Origin: Mycolicibacterium rufum
GTDB taxonomy: Bacteria > Actinomycetota > Actinomycetes > Mycobacteriales > Mycobacteriaceae
DNA length: 64,000 nt
Direction of reading: 5' to 3'
Assembly: GCF_022374875.2 (NCBI RefSeq)
Contig: NZ_CP092427.2
Span: 4,898,001 to 4,962,000, forward strand
In this document: in pieces, positions 1-12,300 of the stretch
How the letters are laid out: every line of letters begins with the position of its first letter
How positions within the stretch are numbered: position 1 is the first letter of the stretch
Made by a program: the position numbers and the translations under genes
The notes under the pieces: generated by a model
The model's input: the letters and a program-made list of their open reading frames with translations, nothing else
Databases searched by the model: none
What the model was told of the DNA's origin: nothing

Positions 1-1
1 C

Positions 2-748
2 AGCGAGGCCATCGACATCGAGTTCGGCGCGCTACACCGTGCGGCCAAGGCCGCCGGTGGCTCGATCAACGACGCGTACCTCGCGGGGTTGTGCGGGGCG
101 CTGCGCCTCTATCACCAGGCCAAGGGTGTTCCGGTGGACACGTTGCCGATGGCGGTCCCGGTGAACCTGCGCTCGGAGGCGGACCCGGCGGGCGGCAACC
201 GGTTCGCGGGCGTGAACCTGGCCGCTCCGATCGGTCTGAGCGACCCGGCCGTGCGCATCCGCAACATCAGGACGCAGATGACGCGCAAGCGCGACGAGCG
301 TGCCCTCGACATGGTCGGCGCCATCGCCCCCGTCGTCACCCTGCTGCCCGACAGCGTGCTGGAGACCATGGCCGGCTCGATCGTCAACTCCGACGTGCAG
401 GCCAGCAACGTGCCCGTGTACGCCGGCGACACGTTCATCGCCGGCGCGAAGGTGTTGCGGCAGTACGGGCTCGGGCCGCTGCCCGGCGTCGCGATGATGG
501 TCGTGCTGATCTCCCGGTCCGGCTACTGCACCATCACCACCCGCTACGACCGGGCCGCCTTCACCGATCCGGCGCTGCTGTCCCGTTGTCTGCTCGCGGG
601 TTTCGACGAGGTCCTCGCCCTCGGCGGTGACGGCCGGGCCTCGCCGGCCACGTTCACCGATGAGTCGCCCTCGTTCAGCGCGACCTCCCCGTCGTCTGCC
701 ACCCCGAAGTCCCCCGCCACCTCGACGAACGGAAGTGCCGCACCGTGA
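2..748 (+). CDS. WS/DGAT-type wax ester synthase / diacylglycerol acyltransferase, C-terminal part
   Basis: This is the 3' part of a gene whose 5' end lies outside the window; the frame is open from base 2. Early residues GGSINDAYLAG match the conserved segment that follows the catalytic domain of bacterial wax ester synthase/DGAT enzymes, and the later PVNLRSE and GNRF-type stretch is also typical. The HHxxxDG active site is not in view. Such enzymes join an acyl-CoA to a fatty alcohol or diacylglycerol at the inner membrane. The tail (about the last 40 residues) is rich in Ser, Thr and Pro and looks disordered. The stop overlaps the next start in GTGA, so it is translationally coupled to plsC and likely in one operon with plsC and plsB2. 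M. tuberculosis Rv2484c holds the same place, from memory. Confidence 0.85.
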   Translation, partial: SEAIDIEFGALHRAAKAAGGSINDAYLAGLCGALRLYHQAKGVPVDTLPMAVPVNLRSEADPAGGNRFAGVNLAAPIGLSDPAVRIRNIRTQMTRKRDERALDMVGAIAPVVTLLPDSVLETMAGSIVNSDVQASNVPVYAGDTFIAGAKVLRQYGLGPLPGVAMMVVLISRSGYCTITTRYDRAAFTDPALLSRCLLAGFDEVLALGGDGRASPATFTDESPSFSATSPSSATPKSPATSTNGSAAP

Positions 749-2385
749 CACCGAATACGCCCGGTAGCCCTCAGATGCGTCTTCCCGGTTCGGTCGCCGA
801 GATCGAGGCCAGTCCGGAGGGGCCTCAGGTCGGGGCGTTCTTCGACCTCGACGGCACGCTCGTCGCCGGGTTCACCGGTGTGGTGATGACCCAGGACCGG
901 CTGCGGCGGCGCCAGATGTCGGTGGGTGAGTTCATCGGCATGGTCCAAGCCGGACTCAACCATCAGCTGGGCCGCTCGGAGTTCGAGGACCTCATCGGCA
1001 AGGGCGCCCGGATGCTGCGCGGTAACTCGGTCGACGACATCGACGAACTCGCCGAGCGGTTGTTCGTGCAGAAGATCGTCGGTCGCGTCTATCCGGAGAT
1101 GCGCCAACTGGTGCGCGCGCACATGGCGCGCGGGCACACCGTCGTCCTCAGTTCCTCCGCGCTGACCGTGCAGGTCGAACCCGTCGCCCGCTTCCTGGGA
1201 ATCGACAACGTCCTGAGCAACAAGTTCGAGACCGACGAAAACGGGCTGATCACCGGCGAGGTGCAGCGGCCGATCATCTGGGGGCCCGGCAAGGCACGTG
1301 CGGTGCAGGAATTCGCGACGGCCAACGGGGTCGACCTGTCCCAGAGCTACTTCTACGCCGACGGCGACGAGGACGTCGCGCTGATGTACCTCGTCGGCAA
1401 TCCGCGCCCGACCAATCCCGAGGGCAAGATGGCCGCCGTCGCCGCCAAACGCGGGTGGCCGATCCTGCGGTTCAGCAGCCGCAGCGGGGCGAGCCCGGTG
1501 TCGCAGCTGCGCACCGCGGCCGGCATCGCGACGATGGTGCCGGTGGCGTGGGGGGCGCTGGGGGTCGGGCTCCTCACGCGTAATCGGCGCAGCGGCGTGA
1601 ACTTCTTCACGTCGATGTTCGGCCGGACGCTGCTCAACACCGTCGGGATCAACCTGCAGGTGCTCGGCGAGGAGAATCTGACCGCGCAGCGCCCCGCGGT
1701 GTTCATCTTCAACCACCGCAATCAGGCCGACCCGCTGATCGCCGGACGGCTCGTCAGTGACAACTTCACCTCGGTCGGCAAGAAGGAACTCGAGAACGAC
1801 CCCATCGTCGGCACGATGGGCAAAATCATGGACGCCGCCTTCATCGACCGTGACGATCCGCGCAAAGCCGTCGAGGGACTCAAGAAGGTCGAGGAGTTGG
1901 CGCGCAAGGGCCTGTCGATCCTGATCGCCCCCGAGGGCACCCGGCTGGACACCACCGAGGTCGGCGAGTTCAAGAAGGGTCCCTTCCGGATCGCGATGTC
2001 GGTGGGCATCCCCATCGTGCCGATCGTGATCCGCAACGCCGAGGTGATCGCGGCACGCGACTCCAGCACGTTCAATCCCGGGACCGTGGATGTCATTGTC
2101 TTTCCCCCGATTCCGGTCGACGACTGGACTCACGACAACCTCACCGAGCGCATCGCCGAGGTCCGGCAGCTCTATCTCGACACGCTGAAGGACTGGCCGC
2201 ACGACACCCTGCCGGTGCCCGACCTCTACACCCGTAAGAAGGCCAAGGCCCCCGCCGCGAAGAAGGCACCGGCGAAGAAGGCCGCCAAGAAGGCCACCGC
2301 CACGAAGACGGCCGCCAAGAAGACGGCCGCCCAGAAGGCTCCGGCCAAGACCGCCAAGAAGGCGCCCGCGAAGGGCCGGCCATGA
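745..2385 (+). CDS. plsC: Bifunctional HAD-like phosphatase / 1-acylglycerol-3-phosphate acyltransferase
   Basis: The protein has 546 residues and two domains. The N-terminal half is a SerB-like HAD domain with the DLDGT motif (Asp34, Asp36). The C-terminal half is a PlsC acyltransferase with H-x4-D in NHRNQAD (His324, Asp329) and EGTR near 397. The second half should acylate lysophosphatidate at sn-2; the HAD half could act on a phosphorylated lipid intermediate, which is inference. The last 50 residues (about 497-546) are almost only Lys, Ala, Pro and Thr in KKA/KKAPAK-like repeats, like a histone-type tail, which is odd for an acyltransferase. The GTG start at 745 overlaps the previous stop; the stop overlaps the plsB2 ATG. 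Rv2483c is the expected orthologue. Confidence 0.9.
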   Translation: MTPNTPGSPQMRLPGSVAEIEASPEGPQVGAFFDLDGTLVAGFTGVVMTQDRLRRRQMSVGEFIGMVQAGLNHQLGRSEFEDLIGKGARMLRGNSVDDIDELAERLFVQKIVGRVYPEMRQLVRAHMARGHTVVLSSSALTVQVEPVARFLGIDNVLSNKFETDENGLITGEVQRPIIWGPGKARAVQEFATANGVDLSQSYFYADGDEDVALMYLVGNPRPTNPEGKMAAVAAKRGWPILRFSSRSGASPVSQLRTAAGIATMVPVAWGALGVGLLTRNRRSGVNFFTSMFGRTLLNTVGINLQVLGEENLTAQRPAVFIFNHRNQADPLIAGRLVSDNFTSVGKKELENDPIVGTMGKIMDAAFIDRDDPRKAVEGLKKVEELARKGLSILIAPEGTRLDTTEVGEFKKGPFRIAMSVGIPIVPIVIRNAEVIAARDSSTFNPGTVDVIVFPPIPVDDWTHDNLTERIAEVRQLYLDTLKDWPHDTLPVPDLYTRKKAKAPAAKKAPAKKAAKKATATKTAAKKTAAQKAPAKTAKKAPAKGRP

Positions 2386-4730
2386 AGGTCCGCGCCGACG
2401 ACATCACCGCGTTCACCGCGGTCGACGACACCCTCGTGCTGGCCTCGGTGTCTTCACCGGCCGAGGAGGAGTTGCTCAGCGACTGGCTGCACCGGCAGCG
2501 GGACGAACACCCGGACTCGAAGATCGAGGTGCTGAAGCTGCCGGCCGACGATGACCCACCGCCGGGGGTGCTGGCTCAGCTGGTGGAGATGCTCGATGCC
2601 GACGACGACCGCTCCATCGTCCCGGTGCGCGTGTTCTGGGTGCCCGGCGGCCTGCCGACGCGCTCGAAGGTGGTCGCGCTCATCTCGGGACGTGACACCT
2701 ACTGCCCGCCGAAGATCCTGCAGCACAGCATCCTCAAGCGCGACCCCTCGCGCGCCCGGGTCGTCGCCGGCGAACCGGCGAAGGTGTCCGAGCTGCGGCA
2801 GTACTGGAGCGACAACACCACGGCCGAAAACCCGAGGGAATTCGCCCGATTCGTGCTGCGCCGGGCCATCCTGGCGATCGAGCGGGTGGAGCTGCGACTG
2901 CTCGGCCCGGAATACAAGTCGCCGCGGCTGATCAAACCGGAGGTGCTGTCCTCGGCCCGGTTCCGGGAGGGTCTGGAGAAGATCCCCGGCGCCACCGTCG
3001 AGCAGGCCGGTGAGATGCTCGACGAACTCGGCACCGGCTGGAGCCGTTTCTCGGTCGATCTGATCCCGTCGCTCGGCCGGGCGATCTTCAGCCGCGGCTT
3101 CGACCCCAACATCGACTACGACCGCACCGAGGTCGAGGCGATGCGTCACGCGCTGGAAGCCCACCCGGCCGTGCTGCTGTTCTCCCACCGGTCCTATCTC
3201 GACGGCGCGATCGTGCCGGTCGCCATGCAGGAGAACCGGCTCCCGCCGGTGCACACCTTCGCGGGAATCAATCTGTCGTTCGGCGCGATGGGCCCGCTGA
3301 TGCGCCGCTCCGGCGTGATCTTCCTGCGCCGTAAACTCGACGACCCGCTGTACAAGTACGTGCTCCGTCAGTTCGTCGGCTACATCGTCGAGAAGCGGTT
3401 CAACCTCGCCTGGGCGATCGAGGGCACCCGGTCGCGCACCGGGAAGATGTTGCCGCCCAAGCTCGGTCTGCTCGCCTACGTCGCCGACGCCTACCTCGAC
3501 GGCCGCAGCGACGACATCCTGCTGCAGCCCGTGTCGATCAGCTTCGATCAGCTGCACGAGACCGCCGAGTACGCCTCGTACGCCCGTGGCGGGGAGAAGA
3601 CCCCGGAGGGGTTGTCCTGGCTGGTGAATTACATTCGGGCGCAGGGCGAACGCAACTACGGCAAGATCTACGTCCGCTTCCCGCAGGCGGTGTCGATGCG
3701 GGAGTACCTGGGCGAGCCGCACGGCGCGATGACGACCGACGAGGCCGCCAAACGTCTCGCGTTGCAGAAGATGGCGTTCGAGGTGGCGTGGCGCATCGTG
3801 CAGGTGACCCCGGTCAACGCGACCGCGCTCGTCTCGGCGCTGCTGCTGTCCACCCGCGGCGTCGCGCTGACGCTGGACCAGTTGCACCACACGCTGCAGG
3901 ACTCGCTCGACTACCTCGAGCGCAAGCAGACCCCGATGACCAACAGCGCGTTGCGGTTACGCACTCCCGACGGCGTGCGCGCCGCGCTGGACGCGCTGTC
4001 GGGGGGACACCCCGTCACCCGTGTCGATGGTGGTCGCGAGACCGTCTGGTATATCGCGCCGCAGGACGAGCTCGAGGCGGCGTTCTACCGCAACTCGCTG
4101 ATCGACGCGTTCCTCGAGACCTCGCTCGTCGAGCTCGCCCTGGCCTACGCGGCCCGCACCGACAGCGATCGGGTGGAGGCGTTCTGGAGTCAGGTGATGC
4201 GACTGCGGGATCTGCTCAAGTTCGAGTTCTACTTCGCCGACTCGGCCGGCTTCCGTGAGCACGTCGCCGAGGAGATGTCCTGGCACGAGGACTGGGAAAG
4301 TGACGTCGCCGCCGGCGGTGACCGCCTCGACGCGCTGCTGCGCGCCAAGCGGCCGACGATCGCCGGCCCGCTGCTGCGCCCGTTCTTCGAGGCCTATCAG
4401 ATCGTCGCCGACGCCCTGCTCGACGCTCCCGCCGACATCTCCGAGAAGGACCTGACGGCCAAGGCGCTGGGGCTCGGCCGCCAGTACGTTGCGCAGGGCC
4501 GGGTGCAGAGCAACGAGTCGGTGTCGGCGCTGCTGTTCACCACCGCGCGGCAGGTCGCCGCCGACCAGCATCTGCTCGAACCGGCCGCCGACCTCGAGGA
4601 CCGGCGCAAAGAGTTCCGCGGCGAGCTCCGCGGCATCCTGGCCGACATGAACACCGTCGACCGGACGGCGCGGCGGCAGTTCGTCGCCCGCGAGCGCAGC
4701 CGTCGCGAGCTGCGCAACCCGACGGTCTGA
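2382..4730 (+). CDS. plsB2: Glycerol-3-phosphate 1-O-acyltransferase
   Basis: This 782-residue protein has the length and motifs of the large membrane-bound PlsB family, which makes lysophosphatidate from glycerol 3-phosphate and acyl-CoA or acyl-ACP, the first step in glycerolipid synthesis. The catalytic H-x4-D lies in SHRSYLDG at about residue 269, followed by a GxMG-type segment and EGTRSRTGK, which belongs to the phosphate-binding region. No obvious signal peptide is seen. The ATG at 2382 overlaps the plsC stop (ATGA), so the two successive acylation steps are coupled in translation. The orthologue in M. tuberculosis is Rv2482c. A short gap of 34 bases follows before the next gene. Confidence 0.95.
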   Translation: MKVRADDITAFTAVDDTLVLASVSSPAEEELLSDWLHRQRDEHPDSKIEVLKLPADDDPPPGVLAQLVEMLDADDDRSIVPVRVFWVPGGLPTRSKVVALISGRDTYCPPKILQHSILKRDPSRARVVAGEPAKVSELRQYWSDNTTAENPREFARFVLRRAILAIERVELRLLGPEYKSPRLIKPEVLSSARFREGLEKIPGATVEQAGEMLDELGTGWSRFSVDLIPSLGRAIFSRGFDPNIDYDRTEVEAMRHALEAHPAVLLFSHRSYLDGAIVPVAMQENRLPPVHTFAGINLSFGAMGPLMRRSGVIFLRRKLDDPLYKYVLRQFVGYIVEKRFNLAWAIEGTRSRTGKMLPPKLGLLAYVADAYLDGRSDDILLQPVSISFDQLHETAEYASYARGGEKTPEGLSWLVNYIRAQGERNYGKIYVRFPQAVSMREYLGEPHGAMTTDEAAKRLALQKMAFEVAWRIVQVTPVNATALVSALLLSTRGVALTLDQLHHTLQDSLDYLERKQTPMTNSALRLRTPDGVRAALDALSGGHPVTRVDGGRETVWYIAPQDELEAAFYRNSLIDAFLETSLVELALAYAARTDSDRVEAFWSQVMRLRDLLKFEFYFADSAGFREHVAEEMSWHEDWESDVAAGGDRLDALLRAKRPTIAGPLLRPFFEAYQIVADALLDAPADISEKDLTAKALGLGRQYVAQGRVQSNESVSALLFTTARQVAADQHLLEPAADLEDRRKEFRGELRGILADMNTVDRTARRQFVARERSRRELRNPTV

Positions 4731-4764
4731 GGAGCTCCGCCCGCCGAGGTCATACGCTGGAGGG

Positions 4765-6783
4765 ATGACTCTCACCGGCCGACCCGCCGACGTCGGCGTG
4801 CGCAAGGCATCGGTGTGGCCACTGCTCTACGGCGTCGCCGTGCTGGCGGGGTTGACCGCGGCCGCGCTGTCCGCGCTGTCGCTCGCCGAATCGCTGACCG
4901 CGACCGGATTGCCCGACCCCGGACCGGTCACCACCTACGGGCTGCCGTTCGTCAAGGCGGCCGGCGAGCTCGCCGCGGTGATCGCCGCCGGCTCGTTCCT
5001 GTTCGCGGCGTTCATGGTGCCGCCGCAGGCCAACGGGGTCCTCGACGTCGCCGGGTACCGGGCGCTGCGGACGGGGACGGCGGCGGCCGGGATCTGGACG
5101 GTCTGCGCGGTGCTGATGGTGCCGCTCACGGTCTCCGACATCAGTGGGCAGCCCCTGTCGTCGCGGCTGAGTCCCGGTGCCATCTGGTCGGTCGCCGATC
5201 TCATCGACATCGCGGGCGCCTGGCGGTGGACCGCGCTGTTCGCGGCGGTGGTGACCGTGGTCAGCATCCCCGTGCTGCGCTGGTCGTGGACGCCGGTGCT
5301 GTTCGGGGGCGCGCTGGCGACGCTGCTGCCGCTCGCGCTGACGGGGCACTCGTCGTCGGGCGGTGCGCACGACGTCGCGACCAACAGCCTCCTCGTGCAC
5401 CTGATCGCGGGAGCGGTGTGGGCCGGGGGACTGCTCGCGCTGCTCGCGCACGCGCTGCGCAGTGGCGACCATGCATATTTGGCGGCGCGCCGCTTCTCGG
5501 CGGTGGCGCTGTGGTGTTTCGTGGCGATGGCGATCAGCGGCGTCATCAACGCACTGGTGCGTCTGCGGCCCGAGGACCTGATGCAGACCCGGTACGGCTG
5601 GCTGGTGCTGGCCAAGATCGTCGCGCTGGTGACCCTGGGGTTCCTGGGTTGGCGGCAGCGCCGCAGCGGGGTGGCCGCGCTGGCGGAGAACCCGGGCGCC
5701 CGGGCGGCGCTGATCCGGTTGGCGCTGGTCGAAGCCGTCGTTTTCGGGCTCACGTTCGGCATCGCGGTTGCGCTGGGCCGCACCCCGCCGCCGCCTCCGC
5801 GCAGCGTGGACCTGTCGATCCCCGCCGTCGAGATCGGCTACGACCTGGCCGGGCCCCCGACGGCGGCGCGGTTGCTGTTCGACTGGCGATTCGACCTGAT
5901 GTTCGGTACCGCTGCGCTGGTGGCGGCGGTGGTGTACCTCGCGGCGGTGCGCCGGCTGCGCCGCCGCGGCGACGCCTGGCCGGTCGGTCGCGTGGTGGCG
6001 TGGCTGCTCGGCTGTCTGGTGCTGCTGCTGGCCACGTCGTCGGGGATCGGCCGGTACATGCCGGCGATGTTCAGCATGCACATGATCGCCCACATGCTGC
6101 TGTCGATGCTCGCGCCGATCCTGCTGGTGCTCGGCGCGCCGATGACGCTGGCGCTGCGCGCGTTGCCGACGGCCGGGCGCAACGAGCCGCCCGGTCCGCG
6201 GGAGTGGCTTCTCGCAGCCCTGCATTCGCGGTTCTCCCGGGTGCTGACCAACCCGTTCGTGGCGACCGCACTGTTCATCGTCGGGTTCTACGGCCTGTAC
6301 TTCGGCGGCATCTTCGATGCCGTGGTCGGCAGTCACGCCGCGCACCTGGCGATGAATCTGCACTTCCTGCTCAGCGGCTACCTCTTCTACTGGGTGGTGA
6401 TCGGCATCGATCCGACACCGCGCCCGCTGCCGCCGATCGCCAAGCTCGGCATGGTGTTCGCATCGCTGCCGCTGCACGCGTTCTTCGGGGTCGTGCTGAT
6501 GGGCACCAACACCGCGATCGGCGGCGACTTCTACCGGTCGCTGGCCCTGCCCTGGCACACCGACCTGCTCGGCGACCAACGCCTCGGCGGGGCGATCGCG
6601 TGGGCCGCCGGTGAGGTGCCGCTCGTGGTGGTCCTCATCGCGCTGTTCGTGCAGTGGCGCCGCAGCGACGACCGGACCGCGCGCCGGCTCGACCGCGCCG
6701 CCGACCGCGACGACGACGCCGACCTGGCGGCCTACAACGCGATGCTGGCCGAACTGGCCCGGCGCGACCGCGCCGACAGCTGA
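4765..6783 (+). CDS. CopD domain - CtaG (caa3-type) fusion membrane protein
   Basis: This 672-residue polytopic membrane protein begins with a CopD-like half (hydrophobic helices to about residue 340) and ends with a CtaG_caa3-like half carrying a His/Met-rich helix (MPAMFSMHMIAHM) and NLHFLLSGYLFYW. Families with these halves are linked to copper uptake and cytochrome c oxidase assembly. Rv0102 of M. tuberculosis has the same layout, from memory, but sits elsewhere in that genome. The last 30 residues are charged and cytoplasmic. A GGAGG ribosome site sits just upstream of the ATG. Its actual role in mycobacteria is inferred only; copper delivery to the terminal oxidase is the best guess. 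Confidence 0.8.
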   Translation: MTLTGRPADVGVRKASVWPLLYGVAVLAGLTAAALSALSLAESLTATGLPDPGPVTTYGLPFVKAAGELAAVIAAGSFLFAAFMVPPQANGVLDVAGYRALRTGTAAAGIWTVCAVLMVPLTVSDISGQPLSSRLSPGAIWSVADLIDIAGAWRWTALFAAVVTVVSIPVLRWSWTPVLFGGALATLLPLALTGHSSSGGAHDVATNSLLVHLIAGAVWAGGLLALLAHALRSGDHAYLAARRFSAVALWCFVAMAISGVINALVRLRPEDLMQTRYGWLVLAKIVALVTLGFLGWRQRRSGVAALAENPGARAALIRLALVEAVVFGLTFGIAVALGRTPPPPPRSVDLSIPAVEIGYDLAGPPTAARLLFDWRFDLMFGTAALVAAVVYLAAVRRLRRRGDAWPVGRVVAWLLGCLVLLLATSSGIGRYMPAMFSMHMIAHMLLSMLAPILLVLGAPMTLALRALPTAGRNEPPGPREWLLAALHSRFSRVLTNPFVATALFIVGFYGLYFGGIFDAVVGSHAAHLAMNLHFLLSGYLFYWVVIGIDPTPRPLPPIAKLGMVFASLPLHAFFGVVLMGTNTAIGGDFYRSLALPWHTDLLGDQRLGGAIAWAAGEVPLVVVLIALFVQWRRSDDRTARRLDRAADRDDDADLAAYNAMLAELARRDRADS

Positions 6784-6795
6784 ACCGGCACGCCA

Positions 6796-6816
6796 GCCGC
6801 GATCGCGGCGTTCTTA
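6796..6816 (+). terminator. Possible weak hairpin terminator
   Basis: A 14-bp perfect palindrome (6796-6809, GCCGC arms around GATC) is followed by GTTCTT just after the CopD-CtaG gene. The stem is short, so termination is only possible, not shown. Confidence 0.3.
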
Positions 6817-6966
6817 GGCGCCCGGCATCCCCAATGCGCGTTTTATCCCCAGCCTCGGCGCCCGACGGTCGCTGCGGTGGTCGCGGTGTCGGCGCCGCGG
6901 CGCTCAATGGTCATCGACGGCCCGGGCACCGTGTCCGCGTCGCAGCCAGAGAGAAGAGGAACCGCC

Positions 6967-7446
6967 ATGTTCGAGACCCCCATCACCGTCGTCGGCACCA
7001 TCGTCACCGCGCCGGAACGCCGCTGGGTCGGCGACCAGGAGCTGTTCAAGTTCCGCGTCGCGAGCAACTCGCGCCGGCGCACCGCCGACGGGAACTGGGA
7101 GCCCGGCAACTCGCTGTACGCGACGGTCAACTGCTGGGGGCGCCTGGTCACCGGCGTCGGTGCGGGCCTCGGGAAGGGCGACGCGGTGATCGTCGTCGGC
7201 ACCGTCTACACCAGCGAGTACGAGGACAAGGACGGCAACCGCCGGTCCTCGCTCGAGATCCGGGCCACCTCGGTGGGGCCGGACCTGGCGCGGTGCATCG
7301 CCCGCATCGACAAGCGCAGGCATCCCGAACGGGCCGCCGAGGACGCGACCGCCGACACCGCCGACGGGGCGTCGTCTCGCGCCGAGGACGCGCCCGACGA
7401 GCAGGAGACGGCGGCCGAGGACGCCGGGTTACCGCTGTCCGCGTAG
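6967..7446 (+). CDS. ssb: Single-stranded DNA-binding protein (second SSB-type paralogue)
   Basis: The 159-residue protein starts MFETPITVVG and has an OB-fold core through about residue 105, with the SSB patterns FRVASN, NCWG and YTSEYEDKDG. The ATG at 6967 was chosen because it starts the conserved domain and follows AGAAGAGGA; upstream in-frame starts add an unlike Arg-rich leader. The C-terminal tail is Asp/Glu/Ala-rich but ends in LPLSA, so it lacks the DDxPF tip through which replicative SSB recruits partners. That fits the second SSB of mycobacteria (Rv2478c, SsbB in M. smegmatis), thought to act in recombination rather than replication. It is not next to rpsF or rpsR, where the replicative ssb normally sits. 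Confidence 0.88.
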   Translation: MFETPITVVGTIVTAPERRWVGDQELFKFRVASNSRRRTADGNWEPGNSLYATVNCWGRLVTGVGAGLGKGDAVIVVGTVYTSEYEDKDGNRRSSLEIRATSVGPDLARCIARIDKRRHPERAAEDATADTADGASSRAEDAPDEQETAAEDAGLPLSA

Positions 7447-7534
7447 CGCCGGGCAGCGCCGGTGCGGCCACGCCTAGGATGGGCTCCGGACTATCGCAGA
7501 TCGCGAAGACCGGAGAAAGGCGACATCGAAGGCA

Positions 7535-9208
<1,674 letters not shown>

Positions 9209-9300
9209 TCTCGTCGTGCGGACCAAGTGACCGGCCGCCCCGTACGGCCGGTCGCAGCCAACGGCGGCCGGTGCGCAGTGTGTGAGTGTAGGAGCGGCAC

Positions 9301-12300
9301 ATGTCGTTGAATCCCGGTGCCATCGGCGGCACCGAGCAGGACGTCACCCCGGAGGTGGTCGACCGACTGCTTCCCGCATATCTGGAGACCTACCGGGGCC
9401 CGCACGGCGGCGCCCCCGGTTCCGAGGGTGCCGTCACCGGACCGGTGCGCCGGCCCGCGGAGGGCTCGTCGGCGGGCCCGGCCCTCGTCGAGGCGCAGTA
9501 CCGACTGGGCAGGCAGCGCGCCGCGGGCGCCACGCTGGTCGCCGTCTACGGCGCCGACGAGCCGGGCGGGTTCGGGCCGGCGCTGCAGGTCGTCACCGAC
9601 AACGCGTCGATGCTGATGGACTCGGTGACGGTGCTGCTGCACCGCGTCGGCGTGGCCTACAAGGCGATCATGAACCCGACGTTCCGGGTGCGCCGGGGTG
9701 CCGGCGGCGAGCTGCTCGACATCGTCCCGTCGCCGCAGGCCACCTTCTCCGACGGCGTCGACGAGACGTGGGTGCACGTGCAGCTGTCCAGCTCGGTCGA
9801 CCGGCGCGCGCTCGCCGAGGCCGAGCGGCTGCTGCCGCGGGTGCTCGCCGACGCGCGCCAGGTGGCGCTCGACTCCGAGAGCATGGCCGCGATGCTGCGC
9901 AGCCTGGCCGCCGAACTCGACAGTGACACCGGCCGCCGCTTCCCCAGCCCCGACCGCAAGGACGTCGCCGCGCTGCTGCGCTGGCTGGCCGACGGGCACT
10001 TCGTGCTGCTGGGCTACCAGCGCTGCCCGGTGCGCGACGGTGAGGCCACCGTCGACGCCGGCAGCCGGCTCGGCGTGCTTCGGCTGCGGCAGGACGTGCT
10101 GCCACAGCTGACCAACAAAGACGAACTCCTCGCGCTGGCGCAGGCCACGATTCCGAGCTTCCTGCGCTACGGCGCCTACCCGCACATCGTCGTGGTCCGT
10201 GAACAGCCCGGCGACGGCGATGACTCCGCGGCCATCGAGCACCGCTTCGTCGGCATGTTCACCGTGGCGGCGATGAACGCCAACGTGCTGGAGATCCCGC
10301 TGATCTCCCGGCGGGTCAACGACGCGCTGGCGATGGCCCACCGCGATCCCAGCCATCCCGGTCAGCTGCTGCTCGACATCATCCAGACCATCCCGCGCTC
10401 GGAGCTGTTCGCGCTGACCGCGCGCGCACTGCTCGACATGGCGATGGCCGTCGTCGATCTGGGCTCGCGCAGGCGCACGCTGCTGTTCATGCGGGCCGAC
10501 CCGCTGGCCCACTTCGTGTCGTGCCTGGTGTACCTGCCCCGTGACCGCTACACCACCGCGGTGCGGCTGGAGATGCAGGACATCCTGGTCCGCGAGCTGG
10601 GTGGGCTGAGCATCGACTACTCCGCCCGGGTCAGCGAATCTCCTTGGGCGCTGGTGCATTTCACGGTCCGGCTGCCGGAGGGTTCCCGTCCGCAGGACCT
10701 CGACGTGTCCGACGCCAACGAGTCCCGCATCCAGGACCTCCTCACCGAGGCCGCCCGCACATGGGCCGACCGGATGCTCGGCGCGGTCCGCACGGGGTCG
10801 ATCGAGCAGGGCATCGCCGAGCACTACGCGTCGGCCTTCCCGGAGGTCTACAAGCAGGCCGTCACCCCGCTGCACGCGCTGACCGACATCGCGATCATCG
10901 AGGAGCTCGAGGACAACACCGTCAAGCTGGTGCTCGACGACACCGAGAGCACCGCCGTCGACGGCATCTCCAACCTCATCTGGTACCTCGGCGGCCAGTC
11001 GGCGTCGCTGAGCCGGCTGCTGCCGATGCTGCAGTCGATGGGGGTGACGGTGCTCGAGGAACGGCCGTTCACCGTGACTCGTCCCGACGGCCTGCCGGTG
11101 TGGATCTACCAGTTCAAGGTGTCGCCGCACCGCGGCATCCCTGTCACCCCGCCCGGCGCGGAGCGCGAAGCCACCGCGCAGCGCTTCGCCGACGCCGTGA
11201 CCGCGATCTGGCACGGCCATTCCGAGATCGACCGCTTCAACGAACTCGTGCTGCGCGCCGGGCTGACGTGGCAGCAGGTCGCCGTTCTGCGGGCGTACGC
11301 CAAGTACCTCAAGCAGGCGGGGTTCTCCTACAGCCAGACCCACATTGCCAACGTCCTCAACGACAACACCGGAACGGCCCGCTCGCTGGTCGAACTGTTC
11401 GAGGCTCTGTTCTGTCCCACGTCCGGCGGGACCACCGACGACCGCAGCGAGACGACCCGGCGCGACGCACAGGCCGCGGCCGCCGCGGTGGCCGCCGACA
11501 TCGACGCGCTGGTCAGCCTCGACACGGACCGGGTGCTGCGGGCGTTCGCGTCGATGATCCAGGCGACGCTGCGCACCAACTACTTCGTGACCCGGCCGGA
11601 CTCGGCGCGCGCACGGAACGTGCTGTCGATCAAACTCAATCCGGAACTCATCGACGAATTGCCGTTGCCCCGGCCGAAATTCGAGATCTTCGTCTACTCA
11701 CCGCGGGTCGAGGGCGTTCACCTGCGATTCGGCTTCGTGGCGCGCGGTGGGCTGCGCTGGTCGGACCGTCGCGAGGACTTCCGCACCGAGATCCTGGGCC
11801 TGGTCAAGGCGCAGGCGGTCAAGAACGCCGTGATCGTGCCCGTCGGGGCGAAGGGCGGCTTCGTGGTCAAGAAGCCGCCGGCGCCGACGGGCGATCCCGC
11901 GGTGGACCGCGACGCCACCCGTGAAGAGGGCGTGGCGTGCTACCGGCTGTTCATCGCGGGTCTGCTCGACCTCACCGACAATGTCGACAAGTCCACCGGC
12001 GCCATCGTCACCCCGGAGGGGGTGGTGCGGCGCGACGGTGACGACGCCTACCTGGTCGTCGCCGCGGACAAGGGCACCGCGACGTTTTCCGACATCGCCA
12101 ACGACGTCGCCAAGTCCTACGGCTTCTGGCTCGGCGACGCCTTCGCCTCCGGCGGTTCGGTGGGCTACGACCACAAGGCGATGGGCATCACCGCCAAGGG
12201 GGCATGGGAGTCGGTCAAGCGCCATTTCCGCGAGATGGGCATCGACACCCAGAGCGAGGAGTTCACCGTCGTCGGCGTCGGCGACATGAGCGGCGACGTC

